Below are positions 18,124 through 25,991 of a stretch of 47,744 bases of DNA, one piece after another; the stretch's first letter is position 1, and every line of letters begins with the position of its first letter. Position numbers and translations under genes: made by a program. The DNA comes from an uncultured Ruminococcus sp. (GTDB lineage: Bacteria; Bacillota; Clostridia; Oscillospirales; Acutalibacteraceae). Location of the stretch: assembly GCA_902764235.1 (NCBI GenBank), contig CACWVH010000021.1, positions 1-47,744 of the forward strand. The letters are read 5' to 3'. Below the pieces are notes generated by a model. The model had not been told where the DNA came from, made no database searches, and saw nothing but the letters and a program-made list of their open reading frames with translations.

Positions 18124-19333
18124 CGAATGTTCTCCCCTTTCCATATGCTAAAAACTCTGACAGGCTTTCCTTGTCCTTTTCCGGAAGATACTGAAGCGCT
18201 ATCCGTTTTTCCGGCTCTGAATCAGAAATGTAGAGCGCAAAGAGAAAAATCCATTCAAGCGGCTTCATTATTATATAAACAATATCTGCTGTGACAGGCC
18301 GTCTGATAAGCTTTGCAACCGGGAAGCCGTACTTGTCATAAAAGCCTCGTACCGCCTTGTGCAGACCCGGTGTTCTTTCCTCAAGCAGCTGTTCAAATGC
18401 ATTTGCTATACAAAGCTGACGGTTCACAATAATACTATGACCTCGGCGCTTTCCTCTGCGCTGAGGACGCACAAGCTTTTTATGTCCCCCGGCGGCAACA
18501 GTACAAAGGTAATGTCCGTCACTTGGTATTCTGTCTTCTATTATATTTACAATATGCTTTGTCGGCTCACCCATCTGCGAAAGATTCCAGTCACTCGTCT
18601 GCGTCCACATTCTGACCAGAGAATCATAATCCTGACCAAACAGCATCAGCACACTAACTGTCACACCCAGCAGCGGCAGCAAAAGAAGCAGCCCATACAA
18701 CGGTAATTTTAAACTCTCAGACAGACGGCTGCGGTGTTTTTCCTTCAGATGTCTTATTCTTTCAGACCTGCTGTATTCCTCAAGCTTACGGCGTATCAGT
18801 CCTGTTGACGCTGATATAAAATTGATCGGAAAAACAGATACTAATACAGACTGAAGAATATTATTATCTGCGGTCTGTATGATCCACATTACAGATAATC
18901 CTGCCCCTGCATATATCATTGCTATGGAAAGTGCAAACAACAGCGGCGGGATTTTTTCCATATCAGATACTGAAAGCAGAAGATAACCGCCTATTCCAAT
19001 CAGAAGCATTGTAACAAATGTGTCGTAATAAGGCAGAGAGACCGGACTGTGTATGCCGTTCGACAGATCATTGTACCACATCTCAAATGAATCTGTATTT
19101 GTTACAAAGTACAACATAAAAACATATGTAAAAAATATCGACGAAAGGAAGGAAATCATTCCTACAACAGAATACAGCTTGTTTTCTTTTTCTGTCTTTG
19201 GAGTACGGAATACAGATATTATATTTACCACTGCAAGCGGTAAGGCTGCAAACAACAGATAGATCATAATAACGACTATTCCTACAAGAAATAATGCATA
19301 AATCAATTCTGATATTTCATTTATCGCTTCCAT
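18116..19333 (-). CDS. Polytopic membrane protein, possibly DUF6688 family
   Basis: 405 residues. About seven hydrophobic helices occupy residues 10-245. The soluble C-terminal part carries a conserved-looking block: GHYLCTVAAGGHKKLVRP, then GKRRGHSIIVNRQLCIANAFEQLL, then HKAVRGFYDKYGFPVAKLI and a final hydrophobic stretch near KPLEWIFLFALY. This block matches what I recall of DUF6688, a family without known function; the assignment is from memory. Third gene in a four-gene operon, 25 bases after the XRE regulator, with AAGGAA as ribosome binding site. Confidence 0.7.
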   Translation of the reverse strand: MEAINEISELIYALFLVGIVVIMIYLLFAALPLAVVNIISVFRTPKTEKENKLYSVVGMISFLSSIFFTYVFMLYFVTNTDSFEMWYNDLSNGIHSPVSLPYYDTFVTMLLIGIGGYLLLSVSDMEKIPPLLFALSIAMIYAGAGLSVMWIIQTADNNILQSVLVSVFPINFISASTGLIRRKLEEYSRSERIRHLKEKHRSRLSESLKLPLYGLLLLLPLLGVTVSVLMLFGQDYDSLVRMWTQTSDWNLSQMGEPTKHIVNIIEDRIPSDGHYLCTVAAGGHKKLVRPQRRGKRRGHSIIVNRQLCIANAFEQLLEERTPGLHKAVRGFYDKYGFPVAKLIRRPVTADIVYIIMKPLEWIFLFALYISDSEPEKRIALQYLPEKDKESLSEFLAYGKGRTFDE

Positions 19334-19358
19334 ATAAATTCCTTCTTCCGCATATTTA

Positions 19359-19592
19359 CTATTCAGTCACCTTGCTCTCATCGGCAGGGCGGTACTCAAG
19401 TATATCTCCCGGCTGACAGTCAAGCGCCTTGCACAGCTTTGCAAGTGTCGATATCTTTATTGCCTTTGCCTTGCCGTTTTTCAGAACTGAAATATTCGGC
19501 AAGGTTATCCCCACTCTCTCCGAAAGCTCTGTAACACTCATTTTTCTTTTTGCTAGCATTACATCTATATTTATTATTATTTCTCCGTCCAT
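19359..19592 (-). CDS. XRE-family helix-turn-helix regulator (YozG-like)
   Basis: 77-residue DNA-binding protein that is almost entirely one Cro/CI helix-turn-helix: INIDVMLAKRKMSVTELSERVGITLPNISVLKNGKAKAIKISTLAKLCKALDCQPGDILEY. This is the YozG-like type that is regularly encoded beside DUF2975 membrane proteins in Firmicutes, as here (37 bases downstream of it). GAGGTG precedes the ATG by five bases. It is a good candidate to bind the palindrome 5' of the operon promoter and control its own cassette. Confidence 0.92.
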   Translation of the reverse strand: MDGEIIINIDVMLAKRKMSVTELSERVGITLPNISVLKNGKAKAIKISTLAKLCKALDCQPGDILEYRPADESKVTE

Positions 19593-19629
19593 TGTTACAC
19601 CTCGTATTTTCTTCTGCTGTTAAGCTCTT

Positions 19630-20109
19630 TCATATCGTCAGGTCACTATCCTCCTGAAGCTTTGCTGCCTTCATCACAAGATGTGAAAGCGCTGCGGCAG
19701 CTACAGTTATCGAAACACCTATAAAGGTTACTATCAAAGAAGCAAGTACGATCCCCGGATGATTCATTCCGAGAAACAGATATATTATATTCATTGCAAA
19801 AAAGAAAATACTGTCACCGGCTGCAAGTACCGATATCCTTTTCAGATCGACCGCATTTTCTATACAGAAGGATTGGTCCCTGCCTATCTTATCGGATATT
19901 CTCCATCCGAAAAATAAAACAGCATAGCACGGTATTGCTGTGATCCACAAAAAAACAGCCCATGGATAATATGCAAAGGCATATTCCGGGTTTTGTTCTG
20001 CAAGCTCACTGCCAAAAACGGGTACTACAAGCAGATATATCACAAGACCGCACAGCCCGATACCTGCTATTATGAATTTCAGCCATTTTGATAAACTCTT
20101 TTGTTCCAT
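19630..20109 (-). CDS. DUF2975 family membrane protein
   Basis: 159 residues with four transmembrane helices (about 12-32, 48-68, 93-115 and 120-142) and short charged loops; the ISDKIGRDQSFCIENAVDLKRIS stretch between helices 2 and 3 is typical of DUF2975. The function is unknown, but the family is found paired with YozG-like XRE regulators and may act as the sensory or sequestering membrane partner (inference from pairing). First gene of the cassette, behind the promoter at 20267-20295. Confidence 0.88.
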   Translation of the reverse strand: MEQKSLSKWLKFIIAGIGLCGLVIYLLVVPVFGSELAEQNPEYAFAYYPWAVFLWITAIPCYAVLFFGWRISDKIGRDQSFCIENAVDLKRISVLAAGDSIFFFAMNIIYLFLGMNHPGIVLASLIVTFIGVSITVAAAALSHLVMKAAKLQEDSDLTI

Positions 20110-20266
20110 TTCTTATTCTCCTTGTCATTTAATATATTCAGCTGATTGTAAAATCACAAAAAGCTTTTATTTATACGGATTTTTGTATTTGCAGTTTTAC
20201 ATTTTTCTCCGCTTTTTCAAAGTTTCTATGGGTTTGGCTGATTCAATATATATGTTCTATGGTGAT

Positions 20267-20295
20267 ATTATAGCACCAGCTTCAATGAATGTCAA
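20267..20295 (-). promoter_or_regulatory. Near-consensus sigma-A promoter of the DUF2975/XRE cassette
   Basis: On the minus strand TTGACA (20295-20290), a 17-base spacer and TATAAT (20272-20267): both hexamers are perfect consensus. It predicts a leader of about 150 bases before the DUF2975 ATG at 20109. Such a strong promoter suggests control by repression. Confidence 0.9.
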
Positions 20296-20301
20296 TAACT
20301 T

Positions 20302-20320
20302 TTTATCGTAATACGATAAA
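20302..20320. promoter_or_regulatory. 19-bp palindrome upstream of the cassette promoter
   Basis: TTTATCGTAATACGATAAA is a perfect palindrome of 9-base arms around one base, six bases upstream of the -35 hexamer. It fits binding by a dimeric regulator; the cassette's own XRE protein is the obvious candidate. Confidence 0.75.
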
Positions 20321-20335
20321 TTATTTTTGTGTATT

Positions 20336-20364
20336 AATAAAGCGGCAGCTTTCCGGCTGCCGCT
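20336..20364 (-). terminator. Terminator of the cytidylate-kinase-like gene
   Basis: Perfect nine-pair stem AGCGGCAGC with GCTGCCGCT and a 6-base loop, 11 bases after the stop. On the minus strand it is followed by TTATTAATA, a moderate T-rich tail. Confidence 0.75.
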
Positions 20365-20374
20365 TCTGTATATA

Positions 20375-20995
20375 TTATAGCTCACACATTATTTTTGCGC
20401 TTTTTCTGATTATATCTATCGCCTGCTCCATTGTATATTCTGAGCTGTCTATGCATAGGTCATAATTTTTTGCTGATTCCCAGTCATTCCCGGTATAGTA
20501 CTTGAAATACTCACGGCGATGCTTGTCAATATCATGTATCATCTTTTCCGCATCATTTCTGGAGATTGCGAGCTTTTTCATTATATTGGTAACACATACC
20601 TCCTGAGGAGCCCAGATAAAAACTCTGAGCAGATTATGTCCGCATTCCTTGAGCGTATGATTCGCACAGCGTCCGATAATAACACAGTCGCTTTTCTCTG
20701 CGATCTCCCTTATCATCTTCTGCTGATAGCGGAAGACATTTTCTCTTGAGCTGAATCTGCGGCTCTCGGGCGGGATATCCTTTGTTGAAAAATATGTCAG
20801 CCTTTCAAAAAAACCGGGCTTGACATTTTCATCATGCATTGAAAAAAACTGAGGGTCAAGGCCGCTTTTGTCAGATGTAAGATAGATAAGATTCCTGTCA
20901 TAATAAGCAATATCCATTTCCTTGGCAAGCTTTTGTCCGATAACACGGCCGCCGCTTCCATAGCTTCGTGCGATTGTTATTACAGTATTTGGCAT
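20375..20995 (-). CDS. Cytidylate kinase-like family protein
   Basis: 206-residue P-loop protein of the AAA_26/Cytidylate_kin2 type. The nucleotide-binding loop is SYGSGGRVIGQKLA (about residues 11-24), followed by YYDRNLI; VIIGRCANHTL is at about 106-116; the lid-like FIWAP and the segment SRNDAEKMIHDIDKHRREYFKYYTG follow. The family resembles CMP kinase but is usually a second copy, often near transporters or sensors, and its substrate is not established. GGAGGG lies seven bases before the ATG. It is transcribed alone. Confidence 0.9.
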   Translation of the reverse strand: MPNTVITIARSYGSGGRVIGQKLAKEMDIAYYDRNLIYLTSDKSGLDPQFFSMHDENVKPGFFERLTYFSTKDIPPESRRFSSRENVFRYQQKMIREIAEKSDCVIIGRCANHTLKECGHNLLRVFIWAPQEVCVTNIMKKLAISRNDAEKMIHDIDKHRREYFKYYTGNDWESAKNYDLCIDSSEYTMEQAIDIIRKSAKIMCEL

Positions 20996-21257
20996 ACATG
21001 ATCCCTCCGAGGATTTATTTTATCCTATTTTACATTCATTTCCAGAATTAGTCAATAATTATTACAGAATTTTTATTATTATGATGATATTTTTATCTAA
21101 AACAACTATCCATATCATTAACTTTCAATATTTAGAATTTATTACGAATATTTTTTACAAACACACAAACAATATTACTGTCCGAAAAAATGCTTCTACA
21201 TAGCCGGACACTGTATTCTTCTGTGTTCAGCTAAAAAATACATTAAGGAGATTTCCG

Positions 21258-21758
21258 ATGAAAAAATTTATAATTCCTTTATTAGCTGTTCTCACAACCT
21301 GCATCTGTCTTGCAGCCTGCAAAACAAACGGAAACGAACAGCCAGAAAACTCACAGAATAATTCATCAGCAGTCGTATCAGATGTATCTGAGAACAAAGA
21401 CGATACAAGAACTGACGAAGCAACCGACGGCAAAGTCACAGATGAAAACGGTATTATCGGTGACGGAGATAATAAGGACAATGCAGTTTCCGATATGATG
21501 GATGATGCTGTCAGCGGTGCACAGAGCATTGCGGACAACGCCGGAGAGGGTCTCCAAAGCGCAGGCGAGGATCTTAAAAACGGTGTTGAAAACGCAGCAG
21601 ACAATGTTCGTGACGGTGTGAGCGATCTTGTTTCAGATGATGATGACGACAATGATAATGACAATGATAACGATACTGACAACGACGGCGACACTGATAA
21701 CGACAACGATAATGATAACGACGAGGAAAGCTCAAGAAATCAGCTGACAAATCAGTGA
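21258..21758 (+). CDS. Lipoprotein with Asp/Asn-rich low-complexity tail
   Basis: 166 residues. A lipoprotein signal peptide (MKKFIIPLLAVLTTCICLAAC) has a lipobox LAAC ending at about Cys21, so the protein should be lipid-anchored outside the membrane. The mature part is acidic and unstructured. A helical stretch (about residues 70-125) carries units like DNAGEGLQSAGEDLKNGVENAADNVRDGV, reminiscent of amphipathic YtxH/apolipoprotein-like repeats, and a tail of D/N repeats occupies about 130-158. No enzymatic domain is visible; cation binding or a wall-spanning spacer is possible. AAGGAG at 21245-21250 supports the start. Confidence 0.85.
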   Translation: MKKFIIPLLAVLTTCICLAACKTNGNEQPENSQNNSSAVVSDVSENKDDTRTDEATDGKVTDENGIIGDGDNKDNAVSDMMDDAVSGAQSIADNAGEGLQSAGEDLKNGVENAADNVRDGVSDLVSDDDDDNDNDNDNDTDNDGDTDNDNDNDNDEESSRNQLTNQ

Positions 21759-21801
21759 TAATTGCTTTTCATGCATTCGCTAAAAACCATAAGTATTAAT
21801 T

Positions 21802-21829
21802 CAGGCTCGGTCAATCGGGCCTGTTTTTT
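21802..21829 (+). terminator. Terminator between the lipoprotein and the 280-residue gene
   Basis: Eight-pair stem CAGGCTCG with CGGGCCTG (one G-U pair), a 6-base loop and six Ts. It makes the long in-frame extension upstream of the next gene unlikely to be translated. Confidence 0.85.
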
Positions 21830-21899
21830 ATGTAATAACCGCTTCCTTAGCTGCATAGTATTAGTAAACTCAGAATACGAAAAAGGAACGGTGAAAGCA

Positions 21900-22742
21900 A
21901 TGATTACTGTACTTAACGTCAGAAAGAAAAACGAGCTTGGTTTAAGGGACAGGCTTCTGTCGGTCATCTGTCCGTACAGGATAACAGAGCAGACAAAGCG
22001 ATCTGATGATATCTGCGTTTATGAGCTGACATATCTGCAAAGAAGAGGCAGGATCAGATATGACAAGCTTTATGACCGCTGCCGGGGAAAGAGCAAGGTC
22101 ATTCTTTGCAGCAGAGAGCTGAACCTTTTCAACACCCCCTTCAAACGCTTCAACAGTCTGTCTCTTAAAAGAGAGCTTATGAAAAACTATCTTTTTTCAG
22201 TCCTGAAAAAATGCGATATCGAACCTTACAGACTGCATATATCCTTTTACGATCCCAATGCAGAATATCCGTCCTTTGTTCAGGAACTTCTTGAATACAG
22301 CTCATGCATTACGGTTGTCACAGATATGCCGAAATTCTATGAAAACGAGGCAGGGCGCATTACAGCCGAAAACGGCGCAAACATTATTGTCAGTAACAAT
22401 ATTTCTGATCTTTATCCCTGTGATATTATCATATCCCCTGCCGTGATAAGAAAACCGATTTCCGCAGCAGCGTCAACACTGATCTTCACTACAGCATATC
22501 CGACGGTTACCGTTGCGGGTAATATTATTTGCAGGTATGATATCACCATGCCGGAGAAATACCGCAAGCTCAGACCTGACAGTATTGACGATATGTATTT
22601 TATGTCTGCACTTTATATTCTTTGCAGACAGACAGAGCTTGCAAAGCTTCTTCCGGAAAACTGCGGCGACAACAGTATACAGTATGATACGGACACCATC
22701 GTCAGACAGATCAGAGCGAAATGTCAGATCGAGGTTGTGTGA
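21900..22742 (+). CDS. Unrecognised conserved-looking protein with a possible Rossmann-like half
   Basis: 280 residues, no signal peptide or membrane helix. I do not recognise the family. The N-terminal part is basic (RKKNELGLRDRLLSVICPYRIT). The middle has alternating strands and helices, ending ITVVTDMPKFYENEAGRI, then ENGANIIVSNN, then CDIIISPAVI: the order of hydrophobic strands resembles a Rossmann-type nucleotide-binding fold but no clear glycine motif is present. Cys residues are frequent. The start is set at the ATG 21900 downstream of the terminator; AAAGGA lies 13 bases before it, and a GTG at 21891 is an alternative. Confidence 0.7.
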   Translation: MITVLNVRKKNELGLRDRLLSVICPYRITEQTKRSDDICVYELTYLQRRGRIRYDKLYDRCRGKSKVILCSRELNLFNTPFKRFNSLSLKRELMKNYLFSVLKKCDIEPYRLHISFYDPNAEYPSFVQELLEYSSCITVVTDMPKFYENEAGRITAENGANIIVSNNISDLYPCDIIISPAVIRKPISAAASTLIFTTAYPTVTVAGNIICRYDITMPEKYRKLRPDSIDDMYFMSALYILCRQTELAKLLPENCGDNSIQYDTDTIVRQIRAKCQIEVV

Positions 22743-22752
22743 AATTATTACA

Positions 22753-22840
22753 GCCCGGACAGCTCTTACTGCCCGGGCATACCATAGGTCTTATTCCGAC
22801 TTTTTAAGACTTTACAGCAGACTTACCGGTAAGGCTGCTG
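22753..22840. other. Hairpins in the convergent gap
   Basis: GCCCGG (22753-22758) pairs with CCGGGC (22773-22778). CAGCAG-A-CTTAC and GTAAG-G-CTGCTG form an interrupted 11-pair hairpin at 22815-22840. Neither has a good T-run, so assignment as terminators for the two convergent genes is tentative. Confidence 0.35.
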
Positions 22841-22856
22841 CAACATTGTAATGATC

Positions 22857-23567
22857 TCAGCACCTCTCAATTGCTACTGTTTTTTCTATATACAGTGATG
22901 TAAGATCAGCCTTATCAAGATCTTCATCAGGATGACTCTTCTTATACTCTGCTATACAGGAATCTGCATAATCAAAGTAATCGATCAGTCTGACCCTGTC
23001 TGTGTCTGATATTTCATATTCCGGATCATTATAGGCATTGAGGCACATTGTCAGAACATTGCAGAATCTGTTTATATCGTTTTCCCTGATCTCAACAGCC
23101 TTTTCTTCCTCCCAGATCAAATCAGGATCGCCGTAACCGTCATTTGCAAATCTGATAAACAATTCCTGAAGCATATGACTTTCATATTCGCCTACATATT
23201 TTGAAACCACAGCATGCCTGCTTAAATATTCATGCTGTGCATTATCATCCATACTTTCACTCTTGTTTTCATAAAGTTCATTGATATCAAAGCCTTCTTT
23301 CGCAAAAACCTCGTTACGAACCTCTTTAATATTGTTTTTTTCCTTCTCATCAATAAGCTGATAATATCTTCCTTTAATATGTGCAGATGCATCAAATTCA
23401 GGCTGAACATTAAACTTCTTTTCAGATCCGGCAATATTCCTGTTATCGGTTTCATTCATAATTGTATCAGTTTTAGCAGATGCTTCTGCAAGAAGAACAG
23501 TTGTTCCAGCCGCTGTTGCTCCTATTGCAAGTGCACAAGCAATAACTACAGCAATTCTTTTTTTCAT
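22857..23567 (-). CDS. Secreted helical protein of unknown function
   Basis: 236 residues with a Sec signal peptide (MKKRIAVVIACALAIGATAAGTTVLLAEASA, cleavage likely after ASA). The mature protein is acidic and predicted helical, with no recognised domain and a single C-terminal Cys besides two internal ones. The ATG at 23567 follows AAAGGAG by nine bases; a TTG at 23576 is rejected as too close. The ribosome binding site begins right after the stop of the interrupted lectin gene, so the two form an operon and the protein may be its partner or chaperone (inference from context). Confidence 0.78.
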   Translation of the reverse strand: MKKRIAVVIACALAIGATAAGTTVLLAEASAKTDTIMNETDNRNIAGSEKKFNVQPEFDASAHIKGRYYQLIDEKEKNNIKEVRNEVFAKEGFDINELYENKSESMDDNAQHEYLSRHAVVSKYVGEYESHMLQELFIRFANDGYGDPDLIWEEEKAVEIRENDINRFCNVLTMCLNAYNDPEYEISDTDRVRLIDYFDYADSCIAEYKKSHPDEDLDKADLTSLYIEKTVAIERC

Positions 23568-23585
23568 AACAATCAACTCCTTTGA

Positions 23586-24746
23586 TTAATAAAAATTAAT
23601 AATATAAACTCTCATATTCGTAATATGTTCATAAGCATTATCGACAACATCTACTAAATAGGCATCATTTCCTGAGGGATATCCAATCTGATATCTGATA
23701 ATACATTGTTGTGCGGTTGATGCAGTTTCTGTAACATATCCGGCAAAAAATGGTGATTCAACATTCCCTGAAATCGAGGTAATAACAACAATGCCGCCTT
23801 TTTTGGGTTTAAGAATTGAACCTGTATCACTTTTCACTTGGCTATAAGTATACTGATTATATGATACCGCATTTGAAATCCAATATTGTTTTGACTTAAC
23901 TCCGTTATACCAACTATCTGATATATCCCAGTGTGTGTAAATATCTATCAAAGAAAGCGTAGATGGTTGGTAAAAATCTTCTTTATCACAATACCAGTTA
24001 CTTGTGTTTGAATCTCTTTTGTAATGAAAACCCTCAGCACACAAGCATTGGGATGCATAATTAGTCTGTTGATAAATCAACTTATAATAATTATTTTCAT
24101 AATGGTCAAAATTCGGGTACGTCATTAATCTTCTGCCAATCTGATATCCTGAATAATCAACTCCTCTATTTACATTATAATTTACAGGTTCGATCAGCCA
24201 TTGATCACTGCCATTGTCTACAGGAGAATACTGTATAAGACTCGTGTTGCTGTAAACAGACGCACCGTTCATTTCAAGAACCTTAGTAAAATTACTTCCG
24301 TTTGTAAAAAACCTTTTTGCACCATTCCCTACATTCACTATTCTGAAAAACTGATGCACTGTATTTTCCTTGGGTGCAAGCTTAGCAAGAATTCCGTTCG
24401 CATTCTGTGCAGTTTCCATTTTTATAGCCATATCTTGAGCTAAAAATGGCAATATATGGTACAAGCCGCCAAACACAGATGAATCACCATAATAATCAAA
24501 TTTCCATATCTGATTATTTTCACCAGTATAAGTCCATTGTACAATCTGAGTGCCGTTTCCAGTGCTGTTACCCTGTAGTGTAAGATACTTGCCGCTGCGA
24601 ACATTCTTTATCAGATAATACATATTACCATTAATATCAGGATCAGCAGCAGCTCTGACATTTAATGCACTATTACAAGGCAAAAAATTTATAATTTAGA
24701 GCAATACAGACGCAATTATCAAACAAGACAAACATTTTTTAAACAT
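23586..24746 (-). pseudogene. Secreted ricin-type lectin/amidase-like protein interrupted by a stop in the signal peptide
   Basis: From an ATG at 24746 the frame reads MFKKCLSCLIIASVLL, then TAA (24698-24696), then IINFLPCNSALNVRAAADPD and 360 further sense codons without interruption. Start, stop and body are in the same frame, so the signal peptide is cut by one nonsense codon. The body has a ricin B-type beta-trefoil (YYLIKNVRSGKYLTLQGN; repeated QxW-like motifs NNQIWKF and SDQWLIEP). A C-terminal region resembles the amidase_6 family (TNYASQCL followed by conserved Trp residues) but lacks the usual Cys just before TN. It is AT-rich relative to its neighbours. Start from an internal TTG would give a protein without a full signal peptide. 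Confidence 0.78.
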
Positions 24747-25000
24747 ACCCACCACATCCTTTAATAAATAATTTTAATATAATATTATATTTATAATCGA
24801 TCAATACATCCTCCTTCCATAATAATCAGATAAAATAGAATTTAATGTTCACATTTCCTGTTTATATTATATCTCATTTGCCGCTGATTTACAATTAATT
24901 TTTTCACAAAAATCATTGATTTCATTTGTTTATTATTACAATAAATGTGAAGACCGCTTGTTCTCAGTTAAAATTATCGTGTTAATCTTATAATAAATCA
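24747..25000. other. AT-rich gap upstream of the interrupted lectin gene
   Basis: Strongly AT-rich, containing the AAAGGA ribosome binding site (24758-24763 region) and presumably the promoter of the lectin gene. No promoter matches consensus well enough to call, and I see no repeat or small gene. Confidence 0.5.
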
Positions 25001-25028
25001 AAAAACGGGGTCAGTTTTTCTGACCCCG
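25001..25028 (-). terminator. Terminator of the yerC-methyltransferase-hslO operon
   Basis: Perfect nine-pair stem CGGGGTCAG with CTGACCCCG and a 5-base loop. On the minus strand it is followed by six Ts. It lies about 20 bases after the hslO stop codon. Confidence 0.93.
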
Positions 25029-25049
25029 GATATATTTTTTAAACTTTCC

Positions 25050-25991
25050 TTACTGATTTGCAGAATCAGTATCATCTGCCTCTGCTTTTTCCTCATTATT
25101 TCTATGCTTTTCCTCGATTATCTTCTCAAGCTCGTCCTTATTGAAGCGGTAGATCTTATTGCAGAAATGACAGCTTGCCTCAGCATGACCATTTTCCTCA
25201 GCCGACGCTCTTATATCCTCATCGCTCATCATCATAAACGCCCTTTCGACCTTCTCCCTGCTGCAGTTGCAGATATAATCGATCGGCATCTCGTCAAGCA
25301 CCTCAACCTCAAAGCCCTCAAGTGCCTTGTCACATATTTCCTTTATACTCATTCCCTTTGCAAGCATTGTTGTGACAGGCTCGATCTTTGAAATATTTTT
25401 TTCTATTTTTTCGATCGTTGAATTGTCAGCACCGGGAAGAAGCTGGAGAAGAAAACCGCCGGAAAGCAATACCTCGTGGCTTTCCTTTTCAAGGAGAACA
25501 CCCAGTGCACAGACCGTCGGTATCTGCTCGCTTGAAGCAAAATAGCTTGTTATATCCTCGGCTATCTCGCCAGATACAAGCGGAACCATGCCGATATACG
25601 GCTCACCCGTACCATAGTCACGCATAACATTCAGAACGCCGCTCCTGCCGACAGCCTTGCCTACATTCAGCTTACCGTTTTCATAATATTCAGTATGACA
25701 GCCGGGATTCTGAACATAGCCTCTGACATTTCCCCTGCTGTCGCTTACTGCGATAACCGCACCAAGCTCGCTGTTGTCACCATTAACTCTGAGGGTGATG
25801 GAAGCGTCCTTCTGCTTGAGCTGTGCGCCCATTATTGAGCAGCCTGTCAGAAGCCTTCCGAGAGCCGCTGTTGCAACAGGTGATGTCCTGTGCAGCTTTG
25901 AAGCCTTGAACACTATGTTTGAAGTTTCAGCAGCAGAAATCACCACCGCACCATCAGAGGTTATACATCTTATTATTCTGTCATTACTCAT
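25050..25991 (-). CDS. hslO: Redox-regulated chaperone Hsp33
   Basis: 313-residue cytosolic holdase that is activated when oxidants oxidise its zinc-binding cysteines. The redox switch is complete: C241-x-C243 and C274-x2-C277 (CNC and CHFC). The N-terminal domain has the usual GRLLTG, GYVQNP and LSGGFLLQLLPG stretches. Last in a three-gene operon: its ATG overlaps the methyltransferase stop by four bases (ATGA), with GAGGAAG inside the upstream gene. The C-terminal acidic tail after residue 290 is slightly longer than usual. Confidence 0.96.
   Translation of the reverse strand: MSNDRIIRCITSDGAVVISAAETSNIVFKASKLHRTSPVATAALGRLLTGCSIMGAQLKQKDASITLRVNGDNSELGAVIAVSDSRGNVRGYVQNPGCHTEYYENGKLNVGKAVGRSGVLNVMRDYGTGEPYIGMVPLVSGEIAEDITSYFASSEQIPTVCALGVLLEKESHEVLLSGGFLLQLLPGADNSTIEKIEKNISKIEPVTTMLAKGMSIKEICDKALEGFEVEVLDEMPIDYICNCSREKVERAFMMMSDEDIRASAEENGHAEASCHFCNKIYRFNKDELEKIIEEKHRNNEEKAEADDTDSANQ

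Noticed and set aside
21179-21210. TGTCCG/CGGACA inverted repeat upstream of the lipoprotein
   Set aside because: Only six-base arms with a 20-base centre; could be chance in an otherwise AT-rich region.
21227-21706. Minus-strand Ser-rich open frame
   Set aside because: It is the complement of the Asp/Asn-rich repeat coding region of the lipoprotein; the apparent Ser/Leu repeats reflect the GATAAT-type DNA.
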